DNA of 64,000 bases from Haloprofundus marisrubri (GCF_001469955.1 NZ_LOPU01000029.1:372001-436000); one strand, 5' to 3'. Positions 34,321 through 43,699 are shown, counted from the first letter of the stretch. The notes: generated by a model not told the origin, from the sequence alone. Program-made: numbers and translations.

Positions 34321-35604
34321 GTGATAGCGCCGCTGGAAGGGGCGGTACTCCTGACGCTGTTCGTCCAACTGTTCGTCATTCTCTCGGTCGCGCTACTGCT
34401 GGGTCGACTCGCCCGGATGGTCGGCATGCCGGCCGTCGTGGGCGAACTGCTCACCGGCGTCGTTCTCGGTCCGTCGCTTCTGGGGTTGGTCGCTCCCGGC
34501 GTGTTCGGCGCGCTGTTTCCGGCGACCCCCGAACAGTTCCATCTGCTCGAAGCCATCTCGTGGCTCGGCGTCGTCTTTCTGCTTCTGACCACTGGGCTGG
34601 AGATGGATATCGACCGTCTCCGGCGGCGTGCAGGCAGCGCTGCGCTCGTCTCGACGACGGGCGTCGCAGTGCCGTTCGCACTCGGTCTCGGCGTCGCGTG
34701 GGTTCTCCCGGGATTTCTCGTCGTCGACGCCGACGACCGACTCGCGCTCGGGCTGTTTCTCGCCACGGCGATGAGCATCTCCGCGATTCCGGTTATCGCC
34801 CGCATTCTCGTCGAGACGGGGCTGGCCGCTCGCCCCGTCGGACAGGTGATGCTCGCGTCGGCGACGCTCACCGACACCGCCGGGTGGCTACTGCTGTCGC
34901 TCGTCGTCGGCTTCGCACAGTTCGGTCAGTTCGACGTCGACGCTGCGGGTCTCTCGTTGCTCGCACTCGCAGCGTTCACCGCGTTCGCGTTCACGCTCGG
35001 CCGACGAGGAACGACTGCACTGCTCCGGCGCGTCGGAACGGCCGACGGCGGCGTGCGCGGACAGGTCGCACTCGTCGCGGCGTTCGCACTCGGTTCGGGC
35101 GCGCTGACCGCCGCCTTCGGCTTCGAGGCAACGTTGGGAGCGTTGTTGGCGGGCGTCGCCGTTGGACGCGATGCGCTCGACGTCGAAGCACGGCGGGTGC
35201 TCGAAGACGTGTCGCTGGGCGTGTTCGCTCCGCTGTTCTTCGGGACCGCCGGACTGCGAGTCGACCTCACGCTGTTGGCGAACCCAGCAGTCGCGCTCGC
35301 AGGGGTCGCTTTACTCCTCGTTGCAACGGTCGGCAAACTCGTCGGCGTTTCGGGCGGGGCGCTCGTCGCCGGGTTCGACCGACGCGACGCGCTGGCGATG
35401 GGTGTCGGACTGAACGCCCGCGGCGCGCTCGAAATCGTCGTCGCCAGTATCGGCCTCGCAATCGGCCTGTTGACGCCCGCACTGTACACGATAATCGTGC
35501 TCGTCGCCATCGCCACCTCGATTCTCGCCGCAGCACTGCTCCCCGTCGTCGCGGCGAAACCGGAGCAACGTCGAGTGACCGGCCGACGGATACGACGGAC
35601 TTGA
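34321..35604 (+). CDS. Cation:proton antiporter, CPA2/KefB family
   Basis: 427 aa with about 12 hydrophobic segments. The family residues include GELLTGVVLGPSLLGLV near residue 41-57 and GLEMDI near 93-98. A GTG start (34321) follows an AT-rich box about 27 nt upstream. No C-terminal TrkA/RCK domain is present, so it is the membrane part only. The ion specificity (K+ or Na+) cannot be told. Confidence 0.88.
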   Translation: MIAPLEGAVLLTLFVQLFVILSVALLLGRLARMVGMPAVVGELLTGVVLGPSLLGLVAPGVFGALFPATPEQFHLLEAISWLGVVFLLLTTGLEMDIDRLRRRAGSAALVSTTGVAVPFALGLGVAWVLPGFLVVDADDRLALGLFLATAMSISAIPVIARILVETGLAARPVGQVMLASATLTDTAGWLLLSLVVGFAQFGQFDVDAAGLSLLALAAFTAFAFTLGRRGTTALLRRVGTADGGVRGQVALVAAFALGSGALTAAFGFEATLGALLAGVAVGRDALDVEARRVLEDVSLGVFAPLFFGTAGLRVDLTLLANPAVALAGVALLLVATVGKLVGVSGGALVAGFDRRDALAMGVGLNARGALEIVVASIGLAIGLLTPALYTIIVLVAIATSILAAALLPVVAAKPEQRRVTGRRIRRT

Positions 35605-35610
35605 GCGATT

Positions 35611-36252
35611 CTAGTGACTGGGTTCGGCGACGAGTTCGGTGAGAATACCCAGATATCGGTGACGAACACCATCGATATCGAGTCCGGCGTCCGAGACGAC
35701 GTGTTCGGGTGTTTGATTCCACCGACAGCCCATCTGCTCGAAGTGCCACGGGGCGAACCGGTCTTGGAGTTTGGCCAGCGGTTCGACACCGCTCCGCCCG
35801 TGTTCGAGCAACAGAATTCGGCCGTCGGGCTTGCAGACACGCGCCATCTCTTCGAGCGCCGCGACCGGGTCCGGGAACGTACAGGTCGACAGCGACGAAA
35901 CGACGGTGTCGAAACTGTCGTCTTCGAACGGGAGGGCCTCGGCGTCGGCCTCGCGGAGGTCGGCGTCGATACCGAGTTCGTCCGCACGTCGGCGTGCCCG
36001 GTTCAGCATCTCCTGACTCAGGTCGACGCCCGTGACAGAGACGCCCGCCGGCAGATACGGCAGGTTCGCCCCTGTTCCGCACGCGACGTCGAGTACGCGG
36101 CCGCTGGCCCGCGAGAACAATCGTCGTCGACTTCGGCCCAACAGCAGACGGTCGAACGGTTCGGCGCGGTCGAACCCCGCGGCGGCGTCGCCGTAGATGC
36201 GTCGGAGTTCGTCGACGGATTTTCCGGGTCGCTCCGAGTTCTCTGCGCTCAC
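35611..36252 (-). CDS. Class I SAM-dependent methyltransferase (UbiE-like)
   Basis: 213 aa from GTG 36252 (VSAENSERPG). Motif I is VLDVACGTGANLPYL, followed by VTGVDLSQEMLNRAR and EALPFEDDSFDTVVS. It is closest in style to UbiE/MenG methyltransferases of quinone synthesis, but also to many others, so the substrate is open. Convergent with the antiporter gene. Confidence 0.8.
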   Translation of the reverse strand: MSAENSERPGKSVDELRRIYGDAAAGFDRAEPFDRLLLGRSRRRLFSRASGRVLDVACGTGANLPYLPAGVSVTGVDLSQEMLNRARRRADELGIDADLREADAEALPFEDDSFDTVVSSLSTCTFPDPVAALEEMARVCKPDGRILLLEHGRSGVEPLAKLQDRFAPWHFEQMGCRWNQTPEHVVSDAGLDIDGVRHRYLGILTELVAEPSH

Positions 36253-36365
36253 AGTACGTGATGAGCTACCGAAGACCAAAAATCGCACTCCTCCTCACAG
36301 TCGGTCTCCCGCCTTCACGAAGGCGCGCGAACCTTATCGATTCCAAGCGCGTACAATCATAGCTC

Positions 36366-36818
36366 ATGAAACACATCCGAACGTCCATCGATATCGAAGC
36401 CCCGCCGAGCATCGTCTGGGAGATTCTCACCGACCTCGACGCCTACCACGAGTGGAACCCGTACATCACCGAAGCGAGCGGCGAGGTCGAGGAGGGCGAA
36501 ATCGTCGAAATTCACGTCGAACCCACCGGGCGGCGACAGTCGACACTCGACTGTCGAGTGACGAACGTCGTCCCCGAACGCCGCCTCCAGTGGGTCGGCG
36601 AACTTCGGGTCCCGGGGCTGTTCAGGGGACGACACACCTTCGAACTCGACGCACTCGGCGACGACCGGACGCGCCTCGTCAACCGTGAGGAAGTGTCCGG
36701 GTTGCTCACGCGTTTCGTCGTCACCGAGGAGACGCCGCTGGACTACGAGTGGATGAACAAAGAACTCGCCCGGCGCGCCGAACTGTGGTTCAACCCACAG
36801 CGGACCGCCGAGGCGTGA
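36366..36818 (+). CDS. SRPBCC-family protein
   Basis: 150 aa START-like helix-grip domain. The opening KHIRTSIDIEAPPSIVWEIL and the ending SGLLTRFVVTEETPLDYEW are typical of the polyketide-cyclase/SRPBCC group that binds hydrophobic ligands. Leaderless promoter box CTTATCG about 28 nt upstream. Ligand unknown. Confidence 0.82.
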   Translation: MKHIRTSIDIEAPPSIVWEILTDLDAYHEWNPYITEASGEVEEGEIVEIHVEPTGRRQSTLDCRVTNVVPERRLQWVGELRVPGLFRGRHTFELDALGDDRTRLVNREEVSGLLTRFVVTEETPLDYEWMNKELARRAELWFNPQRTAEA

Positions 36819-36822
36819 CGAT

Positions 36823-37095
36823 TTACGGGCGGTCGTCGGACGCGGACCCCGACCCCGACTCTCGCTCGCGGACGCTTGCGAACCGCTGTGCGGCGTCGGC
36901 GATTCGCTCGAACGCGAGGACGAAGCGGTAGAGCAGATACAGCGGTATCAGCGCGAGGACCAACCAGACGACGACGAGCAGTTCTTGGAAGCCGAAGACG
37001 ACGACGACCACCGAAAACAGGACGACTGCGGCGATGTACCGTCCGAACCGTCCGAGTAACATGGCGGCGGAGGGTGGAGAGCTGTCTGTACTCAC
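36823..37095 (-). CDS. Small membrane protein, paralogue of the gene at 37145
   Basis: 90 aa with two hydrophobic helices (about 19-38 and 42-60) and the pattern YLLYRFVLAFERIADAAQ, followed by a Ser/Glu-rich tail. It shares this YLLYR...R(I/V)ADA segment with the next gene, so the pair is a likely duplication. Function unknown. Confidence 0.6.
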   Translation of the reverse strand: MSTDSSPPSAAMLLGRFGRYIAAVVLFSVVVVVFGFQELLVVVWLVLALIPLYLLYRFVLAFERIADAAQRFASVRERESGSGSASDDRP

Positions 37096-37144
37096 GGCCG
37101 GACTGTCCGAGGTATGTCACAAAAACGTTCGGTTCTCTTTATCA

Positions 37145-37399
37145 CTATTCGAGTGCGTCGGCGACGCGGCCGACTTCGTTGACGAGTCGATATAGGAGAT
37201 AGACGATGGCGAGTTGCGGAAGAACCGTGAGGAGTGCAACCGAGAGAGATGGATTGAAGACGACGAGAGCGGCGACGGCGAGGAACACGAGAACCACAAC
37301 GATTGGCTTGTACGTGAGTTTCGAGTTGTCTCCGTCGTCCTCGTCTGTGGGTCCGGATTCGACTCGGCTCTGGTCGTCCGCTGGAGGGCGTTCGCTCAT
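37145..37399 (-). CDS. Small membrane protein, paralogue of the gene at 36823
   Basis: 84 aa from ATG 37399 (MSERPPADDQ), with an acidic N-terminus and then two helices (about 32-48 and 53-70) ending YLLYRLVNEVGRVADALE. It lies 49 nt upstream of the related gene at 36823. Confidence 0.6.
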   Translation of the reverse strand: MSERPPADDQSRVESGPTDEDDGDNSKLTYKPIVVVLVFLAVAALVVFNPSLSVALLTVLPQLAIVYLLYRLVNEVGRVADALE

Positions 37400-37450
37400 G
37401 GCTCTCGGACGCCCGAACCGCGCAGAAAAGTTCGTGTTCTCGGAACTGCA

Positions 37451-37565
37451 CGAAAATCGCGGAGCGATTTTCGACCGACGACCGAGCGGAAGGCGGCGAA
37501 GCCGCCTGAAGCGAGGGAGGAGTGTTTTTACTCCAGCTTTTGCCGAGGGGCGGCTTTGCCGCCCC
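37451..37565. repeat. Cluster of four perfect hairpins 3' of the AOR gene
   Basis: Four inverted repeats in 115 nt. 37451-37473 has 10-bp arms and a 3-nt loop; 37491-37507 has 7-bp arms; 37519-37534 has GGAGT/ACTCC arms; 37547-37565 has 8-bp GGGGCGGC/GCCGCCCC arms. They lie just downstream of the minus-strand AOR stop and could terminate or stabilise its mRNA. The GC-rich arm design also resembles dispersed repeat elements. Confidence 0.65.
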
Positions 37566-37585
37566 ACAGCGCAAAAGGTGGGAGT

Positions 37586-39517
37586 TTAGTCGTCGGCGGG
37601 GGCGGCGGAGTCGCTGCCGCTGCTGACGCCGGTGCCGGGACCGAGGTCGATTTCGAGTGCTTCGAGTTTCTCGTCGGGGACGACGCCGTCGACCCAGCCA
37701 CGGTGGCTGTAGTACTCTTCTTTCATCTCGTCGAGTTCACAGAACTCGCCTTCGGAGGCGCCCTGTCCAGCGACGCCGCCCTCGCCGTCGAGGAAGCGCG
37801 CCGGCAGCGAGTCATCGGAGCCGTCGAAGCCAGCGAGGTTGTTGTAGTAGCGTTCGAGCGTGTAGACGCGCTCACCCGACTCGATGAGTTCGTCTTCGGT
37901 CACGTCGAGGCCGGTCATGCCGTTGTACTGCATGACGTACTCCTCGATGCCCTCCGCGAAGGCGTTGAACTTGCAGATGTCGAAGCTGTCGGAGATGGCG
38001 TGCAGGTCTTGGAACGTCGCCGTGAGTTCACCTTTGCCCTCCCACGCGTAGGGGTCGACCTTCTCCGGGACGCCGAGAATCTCGGCGGCCGGGGTGTAGG
38101 CGCGCAGGTGGCACGCTCCGCGGTTCGAGGTGGCGTAGGCGATGCCCATGCCCTTCATGCAGCGGGGGTCGTACGCCGGAATCGTCTGGCCCTTGACCGC
38201 CAGCGAGTTGTTCTCGGCGTCTTTCTTCTCGGCGATGCGCCGCGCACCCTCGGCGAGCAGGTCCGGGAGGCCCTCCTCGCGCATCGAGATGCGCTCTATC
38301 ATGTCGACCATCGTCTCGGAGTCGCCCCAGTCGAGGGTGCCCTCCTCGTCGAGTTTGCCCTCGTCGGACATCTCCATCGCCATGGCCATCATGTTGCCCA
38401 CCTCGATGGTGTCGACGCCCATGTCGTTGCAGCGGTCAATCATCAGCGCGATGTCGTCGCGTTCGGTGTGGCCGGAGTTCGGGCCGAGCGCGTACGCCGA
38501 CTCGTACTCGTAGGACTCCATGCGGACGTTCATCTCCTCGCCTTTGTGCATGGTCGTCACCTCGACTTCCTTCTTGCAGGCGACCGGGCAGGAGTGACAC
38601 GTCGGTTCGTCGACGAGGATGTTCTCGCGGACGTTCTCGCCGGAGACTTCCTCGGCGTCGATGGTCGTCCCCTCGCTCGCGGAGAAACTCTCTGTCGAGG
38701 TGTACTTGCCGTTTTTCACCGGGAGACCGTCCATCTCTTCGGTGATGTTCATCAGAACGTTCGTGCCGTACAGCGAGAGGCCGCCCTCGTTCGGCGCGGT
38801 GACGTCGGACTCCTGAATCGCTTGCATCCCCTGCTGGTAGCCCTGCTGGAACGTTTCGGGGTCCGCCGGTTTCGGCATCCGAGTGCCGGATTTGACGACG
38901 ACCGCTTTGAGGTTCTTCGAACCCATCACGCAGCCGGTACCGCCGCGGCCGGAGGCTCGGTCGTCCTCGTTGACGATGCAGGCGTAGCGCACGCCGTTCT
39001 CGCCGCCGGGGCCGATAGCCATCACGGAGACGTTCTTACCGACGGTGCCGTCGATTTCCTCGCCGATGGTCTCGATGGTCTCGTGGACGCCTTTGCCCCA
39101 GAGGTGGGAGGCGTCGCGGAGTTCGACTTCGCCGTCTTCGACGTAGGCGTACACCGGTTCTTCGGCCTTGCCGTCGAATAGTAGACCGTCGAAGCCGGAC
39201 CATTTCAGGCGTGCGCCGGACCAGCCACCGTGGTGGGAGTCGGTGACGGTTCCGGTGAGCGGCGACTTGGTGACGACGGCGATACGACCGCTCATCACCG
39301 TCTGCGTACCCGTCAGTGGGCCGTTCATGAACGCCAGTCGGTTCTCCGGGCTGTCCGGGTCGACGTCCGGCCCGGCGTCGAAAACGTACTTCACGCCGAG
39401 GCCGCGTGCGCCGATATACTTGCGCGCGTCCTCGTCGTCGATGCCTCGGTAGGACACGTCGCCTGCGGTGAGGTCGACCTGCCCTACGTGGTCTTGGAAT
39501 CCGCCGAGTTCAGTCAT
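37586..39517 (-). CDS. Aldehyde ferredoxin oxidoreductase, intact
   Basis: 643 aa tungsten-pterin enzyme oxidising aldehydes with ferredoxin as acceptor, cytosolic. The [4Fe-4S] ligands are present as CHSCPVAC (C307, C310, C314) and C515 in DICKF. The pterin region GRGGTGCVMGSK (190-201) and the metal-site motif CNDMGVD (363-369) are conserved. It ends in an Asp/Ser-rich tail. It serves as the internal comparison for the homologue at 26109. Its substrate range is unknown. Confidence 0.92.
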   Translation of the reverse strand: MTELGGFQDHVGQVDLTAGDVSYRGIDDEDARKYIGARGLGVKYVFDAGPDVDPDSPENRLAFMNGPLTGTQTVMSGRIAVVTKSPLTGTVTDSHHGGWSGARLKWSGFDGLLFDGKAEEPVYAYVEDGEVELRDASHLWGKGVHETIETIGEEIDGTVGKNVSVMAIGPGGENGVRYACIVNEDDRASGRGGTGCVMGSKNLKAVVVKSGTRMPKPADPETFQQGYQQGMQAIQESDVTAPNEGGLSLYGTNVLMNITEEMDGLPVKNGKYTSTESFSASEGTTIDAEEVSGENVRENILVDEPTCHSCPVACKKEVEVTTMHKGEEMNVRMESYEYESAYALGPNSGHTERDDIALMIDRCNDMGVDTIEVGNMMAMAMEMSDEGKLDEEGTLDWGDSETMVDMIERISMREEGLPDLLAEGARRIAEKKDAENNSLAVKGQTIPAYDPRCMKGMGIAYATSNRGACHLRAYTPAAEILGVPEKVDPYAWEGKGELTATFQDLHAISDSFDICKFNAFAEGIEEYVMQYNGMTGLDVTEDELIESGERVYTLERYYNNLAGFDGSDDSLPARFLDGEGGVAGQGASEGEFCELDEMKEEYYSHRGWVDGVVPDEKLEALEIDLGPGTGVSSGSDSAAPADD

Positions 39518-39530
39518 TGTAAGGTACTAT

Positions 39531-39541
39531 GATTATAATAG
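39531..39541 (-). promoter_or_regulatory. TATA box for the AOR gene at 37586
   Basis: On the minus strand CTATTATAATC, centred about 19 nt before the ATG at 39517. A start at or just inside the ATG implies a leaderless message. Confidence 0.45.
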
Positions 39542-39692
39542 GTCCCCAGTTCGTTAGCTGTTGTCGCGGTAACGTAATCTAATTTGGTTACATCGGCCGC
39601 AAAAGTCCTAGCGGGCGCGTCGATTCGCGGTCTCAACGAACCACCGCGCTCGAACAGGATGTTTATTTCGACAGCGTGAGCAGTCGGGGACA

Positions 39693-40121
39693 ATGGCTCC
39701 GGTTTCGTCACACGCTACAGCCCGTTCGTTGCCGCCCTCGACACGGCTTCGCTGGGTGTTCGTGCTCCTCGTTGCCGGCAGCGTCTTCGTCGCCTCCGTC
39801 ATCACACCGCCCGGTGACGGCGTCCCGACGCTCGGTCCCTTCGGCCTCGTCGGTGCGGACAAGTGGTTACACGCCGCCGCCTACGCCGGCGTCGCCGCCT
39901 CGCTGTCACACGCTCTCGCAACACGGACTCGACGGGCCGCTGTCGGCGGCTTCCTCGGCGGTGCGGTGTACGGCTTCTGTATCGAACTGGTGCAGGCGCT
40001 CGTTCCGGCACGGCAGTTCGACCTCCTCGACGCCGCCGCGAACGCGCTGGGTGCGGGAGTCGGAGTCGGGATGTGGGCGGTCACCGTCGCAGTTCTCGCG
40101 GTGGTTCTCGGTCGGGACTGA
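39693..40121 (+). CDS. VanZ-like membrane protein
   Basis: 142 aa with four helices. The VanZ pattern DKWLHAAAYAG and GFCIELVQALVPARQFDLLD are clear, near residues 56-66 and 89-110. Leaderless promoter box (TTTATT) about 28 nt upstream. In bacteria VanZ confers low-level teicoplanin resistance, but in archaea the role is unknown. Confidence 0.82.
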   Translation: MAPVSSHATARSLPPSTRLRWVFVLLVAGSVFVASVITPPGDGVPTLGPFGLVGADKWLHAAAYAGVAASLSHALATRTRRAAVGGFLGGAVYGFCIELVQALVPARQFDLLDAAANALGAGVGVGMWAVTVAVLAVVLGRD

Positions 40122-40139
40122 GTACCGACTCTCCTCGAA

Positions 40140-41339
40140 TCACGCCGGGCTTCCTCCGAGTGCGTTCGCCGACCCGAGTGGAACCGGTTGTGAGACCCTG
40201 ACACGACCGTCTCCGCCGACGACGACGTACCACGGACCGACGGTCGGACAGGTGAGCCAACTGTGGTGCTGGCACGACCCGTCGTCCGTTTCGACCACGA
40301 GCGAGAACGGTCCGAGACGGTCGAACAGGCCGGTTTCGGTCGTGCTCTCACTCGATTCGAGGCGATAGTAACGCTCTGTCGGGCGTGTCCGGTCCGACAA
40401 CGGTTCGACGCGGATTCGGAGGCCGTGAGCGCCGTCGTCGTCGTTGACGACGTGACACCGGCCCCCGTCGAGGTCACATCCGAAGGTGACCTGTTCGTCG
40501 TCGACTGTCGCCGTCAGATGTGGGACGATGACCGGCCACGTTCGTTCTGCGGACGCCGTGTCGGTGTCGAGCGTCACCGAGAGCGACCCGGTGCGCCGTT
40601 CGACCGGAATCACGAGTCGAGAACTCGGCGGAATCCGATAGCGCGAGACGGTCGTTTGAGTCGTCTCGGGCGACGAAGCCAACGAGAGGCGGACGGTTTG
40701 CCACCCGGCCGCACGATTATCGAGGCGGAAACTCGGTGCGGGTCCGAACGCCTCGGCTGTCGCATCGCGTTCTCTGTCGACCATCTCGTGGCTGTCGACT
40801 CCACCGGACCCCTCCGGCCCGTCGAACGCCTCCGGCGATGGTGACAGCGAGAGTGGCGAACACGTCGGGGTGCAGGTGACTGTGGGCGTGAACCGAACGC
40901 CGGATTCGTCGAGAGCGACGTCGAGGTCACTTCGCGCGCCGTCGACGACCCAGTCGTACACCGTTCGCTCGCCGTCTGCGGTCTCGACGAACAACCGATA
41001 CGTGTCCGCGCTTGCGACCAACGCCGGGTAGACGACCGTCGCTGCCCGAGAGAGCGTCTCGCTCGTGCTGAACACCTCGGTCCGTGTGGACTGAGACGCG
41101 CCCCCGACGCGGCCGAGAGCGTCGATAGCTAGTGTCACGTATCGCTCGTCGACGCCAGCGTTCCGAATCCGGACGCCTCGGGTTCCTTCGAGCGTCGCAC
41201 CCGCTCCCCGATACGGGCCCTCAGTGTCGCTGGGCCGTCGTCGTTTCGGTGTCTCGTCGGTGTGACGGCTCGTTTCTCCACACCCGGAGACGCCGACAGA
41301 CCCGGCCGCGAGCAGTCCGAGCAGTCGCCGTCGTCGCAT
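40140..41339 (-). CDS. Tat-type lipoprotein, paralogue of the gene at 41387
   Basis: 399 aa from ATG 41339. The signal MRRRRLLGLLAAGSVGVSGC ends at lipidated Cys20. The rest is a series of beta-sandwich-like segments with paired Cys in motifs such as CTPTC and a C-terminal HSWLTCPTVGPWYVVV. The frame can be read upstream into the next gene, but that would join two separate genes. Function unknown; the exported anchor suggests a surface role. Confidence 0.7.
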   Translation of the reverse strand: MRRRRLLGLLAAGSVGVSGCGETSRHTDETPKRRRPSDTEGPYRGAGATLEGTRGVRIRNAGVDERYVTLAIDALGRVGGASQSTRTEVFSTSETLSRAATVVYPALVASADTYRLFVETADGERTVYDWVVDGARSDLDVALDESGVRFTPTVTCTPTCSPLSLSPSPEAFDGPEGSGGVDSHEMVDRERDATAEAFGPAPSFRLDNRAAGWQTVRLSLASSPETTQTTVSRYRIPPSSRLVIPVERRTGSLSVTLDTDTASAERTWPVIVPHLTATVDDEQVTFGCDLDGGRCHVVNDDDGAHGLRIRVEPLSDRTRPTERYYRLESSESTTETGLFDRLGPFSLVVETDDGSCQHHSWLTCPTVGPWYVVVGGDGRVRVSQPVPLGSANALGGSPA

Positions 41340-41386
41340 ACGTCGGGGTCGGCGGTCGATGGGTATGAATCTGCGGCCGAGCTGTT

Positions 41387-42502
41387 TCAGTCGAGAAACA
41401 GTTCGTCGTCGTCGACGAGTACCGTAATCAGACTGTGCGGCGGGCACGCCCACCACGTCGTCGACGCCGTCTCGCCCGATTCCGTCTCGACGGTGAGTTC
41501 GTACTGTCCAGCGTCGGACACCGGCCGAATCGCCCGCCGTTCGTCGGCGGCGACGCTCCGGCGCTCGTCGAACACCGTTTCGCCCCTTTCGTCGGTGACG
41601 TGTATCCGAACGGCTCGACGTTCGTCGCTCCGGTTCGTCAGCCACAGAACGGGGTTCGCCTTCCCGCAACTCACTCGATGAGTCGGTCCGAGGTCGACTT
41701 GCTTTTCGAACTCCTCGGGAACGCGCCACTCGGTCTCGGTTCGTTGGTCGTCGCCGTTCTCGCGTTCCTCGTCGACGACGATGCTGTACGTTCCCCGTCG
41801 GTACGTCGTCGGCACGGTGAGACGACTCTGTGCGGGGACACGATATTGGAAGTCGAACAGCGGCCGGTCCGAAAGCGACACGCGGAGTCTCGCCCGGCGT
41901 TCTTCGGCCGTCGGGTTGTCGAGAACGACCACGGCCGGTTGATACCACAGCGAGAGACCGCTGCCACTCAGCGGAAGCGACTCCGACGTTTCGCCGCCGA
42001 GCGAGAGCGAGCAGTCGGGCCGGCACCGAACGAACCGTCGAAACGTCGTCTCCGACTCGTCGACGTCGATTGCGAGGCCCTCCAACTCCTCGGCGACGGT
42101 CCACTCGAACGTGGCTCGTTCGCCCGTGTCCGTCTCGACGATAACGCGGTACTCGCCTTCTGCCAGCGGAATTTCGGGGAACCGACGTTCCTGTCCGGTC
42201 GGAAACGTTCGACTCTCGGCGAACATCGTCTCCCCGTCGGCCGCGCGTTCGACGACGAGTGTGACGTACGTCGCCTCCCGCCGGAGGTTTCTGACGGCGA
42301 TTCGCTGGTTTGACCGTGGGTCGGCAGCCGACGCGCTCGTCGTCGACGCGGACGAATCCGACGAATCCGACGGCTCGGCCGTCGCTTCCGGAGACGTGGT
42401 CGTAGACGAATCCGTACGCTCCTCGTCGAACAGTCGGCCGCCGCACCCGGCGGTCGTCCCGAGTCCGGCGACGACCGCGGCGAGCACCGTGCGTCGGCGC
42501 AT
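41387..42502 (-). CDS. Tat-type lipoprotein, paralogue of the gene at 40140
   Basis: 371 aa from ATG 42502, with signal MRRRTVLAAVVAGLGTTAGC (Cys20) and a Ser/Thr/Asp-rich linker to about 70. Strand-rich repeats follow, including VTLVVERAADGETMF. It has CRPDC and ends STTWWACPPHSLITVLVDDD, matching HSWLTCP in its neighbour. The two genes are 47 nt apart and probably form an operon. Function unknown. Confidence 0.7.
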   Translation of the reverse strand: MRRRTVLAAVVAGLGTTAGCGGRLFDEERTDSSTTTSPEATAEPSDSSDSSASTTSASAADPRSNQRIAVRNLRREATYVTLVVERAADGETMFAESRTFPTGQERRFPEIPLAEGEYRVIVETDTGERATFEWTVAEELEGLAIDVDESETTFRRFVRCRPDCSLSLGGETSESLPLSGSGLSLWYQPAVVVLDNPTAEERRARLRVSLSDRPLFDFQYRVPAQSRLTVPTTYRRGTYSIVVDEERENGDDQRTETEWRVPEEFEKQVDLGPTHRVSCGKANPVLWLTNRSDERRAVRIHVTDERGETVFDERRSVAADERRAIRPVSDAGQYELTVETESGETASTTWWACPPHSLITVLVDDDELFLD

Positions 42503-42628
42503 ACCCACCCTCAGGAGGCGAGAGACAAATAATCGCGGTCGAATCGCCCGAGTGCGGGGCGTACGAGCGTCGGAGACGGACGAGAGGGAGACGAAGCGGC
42601 TTTACGCTCCCGTCGCCGAATCCGAGCA

Positions 42629-43699
42629 ATGAGTGAGCCGAGTCCCGACGTGTACGAACGGGGACGCGGAATGGACGCGCACAACAAGGTGATGCGCGAG
42701 ATTCGCGGCCTGAAAGAGAAACACTACGACCCGCACGAACCGACGCGGGTGTGGATAGACGAGGACAACACACCGAGCGGCGTCTATCAGTCGCTAACTA
42801 TCATCCTCAACACCGGCGGCTGTCGCTGGGCGCGCGCCGGCGGCTGTACGATGTGCGGCTACGTCGCCGAGTCCGTCGAAGGCGGCACGGTCGAACACGA
42901 GGCGCTGATGGACCAGATTCAAGTCTGTCTCGACCACGAGGAAGAAAACGCCGAGGAGAAGTCGCCGCTCATCAAAATCTACACCTCCGGTTCCTTTCTC
43001 GACGAGCGCGAAGTCCCCGCCGAAACCCGCAAAGCAATCGCGGAGACGTTCTCGGACCGCACGCGCATGGTCGTCGAATCGCTCCCGGACTTCGTCGACC
43101 GCGAGAAACTCGACGACTTCGTCTCCGAGGACTTGGAAACCGACGTGGCCGTCGGCCTCGAAACCGCGACCGACCGCGTCCGCCGCGACTGCGTGAACAA
43201 GTACTTCGCCTTCGACGACTTCATCGCCGCGAGCGAGGAGGCCGACGCCGCCGGTGCGGGCATCAAAGCGTATCTACTGATGAAACCGCCGTTCCTCTCG
43301 GAATCCGAGGCCATCGAAGACATGAAATCCTCCGTCCGCCGCTGTGCGGAGTACGCCCACACCGTCTCGATGAACCCGTGTAACGTCCAGCGCTACACGA
43401 TGGTCGACGAACTCCACTTCCGCGGGGGCTACCGCCCGCCGTGGCTCTGGTCGGTCGCCGAGGTGCTGCGCGATACGGCCGACGCCGACGCCATCGTCGT
43501 CTCCGACCCCGTCGGTCACGGCTCCGAGCGCGGCCCACACAACTGCGGCGAGTGCGACGACCTCGTGCAGAAAGCCATCAAAGACTTCGACATCCGACAG
43601 GACCCCTCGGTGTTCGAACAGGTCGACTGCGACTGCAAGGGGACGTGGCGCGCCGTCGTCGAAGAGGAGACCAGCTACGCGATGCCGCTGGCGAAGTAA
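42629..43699 (+). CDS. raSEA: Archaeosine biosynthesis radical SAM protein RaSEA
   Basis: 356 aa. It partners ArcS and cleaves the lysine adduct on preQ0-tRNA to give archaeosine. The radical-SAM cysteines lie in GGCRWARAGGCTMCGY (near residue 68-83), with the usual wider spacing of this family. Further conserved parts are KIYTSGSFLD and VGLETATDRVR. A TTTACG box about 27 nt before the ATG gives a leaderless transcript. It is 20 kb from arcS. Confidence 0.92.
   Translation: MSEPSPDVYERGRGMDAHNKVMREIRGLKEKHYDPHEPTRVWIDEDNTPSGVYQSLTIILNTGGCRWARAGGCTMCGYVAESVEGGTVEHEALMDQIQVCLDHEEENAEEKSPLIKIYTSGSFLDEREVPAETRKAIAETFSDRTRMVVESLPDFVDREKLDDFVSEDLETDVAVGLETATDRVRRDCVNKYFAFDDFIAASEEADAAGAGIKAYLLMKPPFLSESEAIEDMKSSVRRCAEYAHTVSMNPCNVQRYTMVDELHFRGGYRPPWLWSVAEVLRDTADADAIVVSDPVGHGSERGPHNCGECDDLVQKAIKDFDIRQDPSVFEQVDCDCKGTWRAVVEEETSYAMPLAK

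Noticed and set aside
37214-39181. Plus-strand ORF of 655 aa
   Set aside because: Antisense to the intact AOR.
40140-42773. One 877-aa protein joining the two lipoproteins
   Set aside because: An internal ATG with a lipoprotein signal and a separate upstream lipoprotein show that this is readthrough of an open frame, not one gene.
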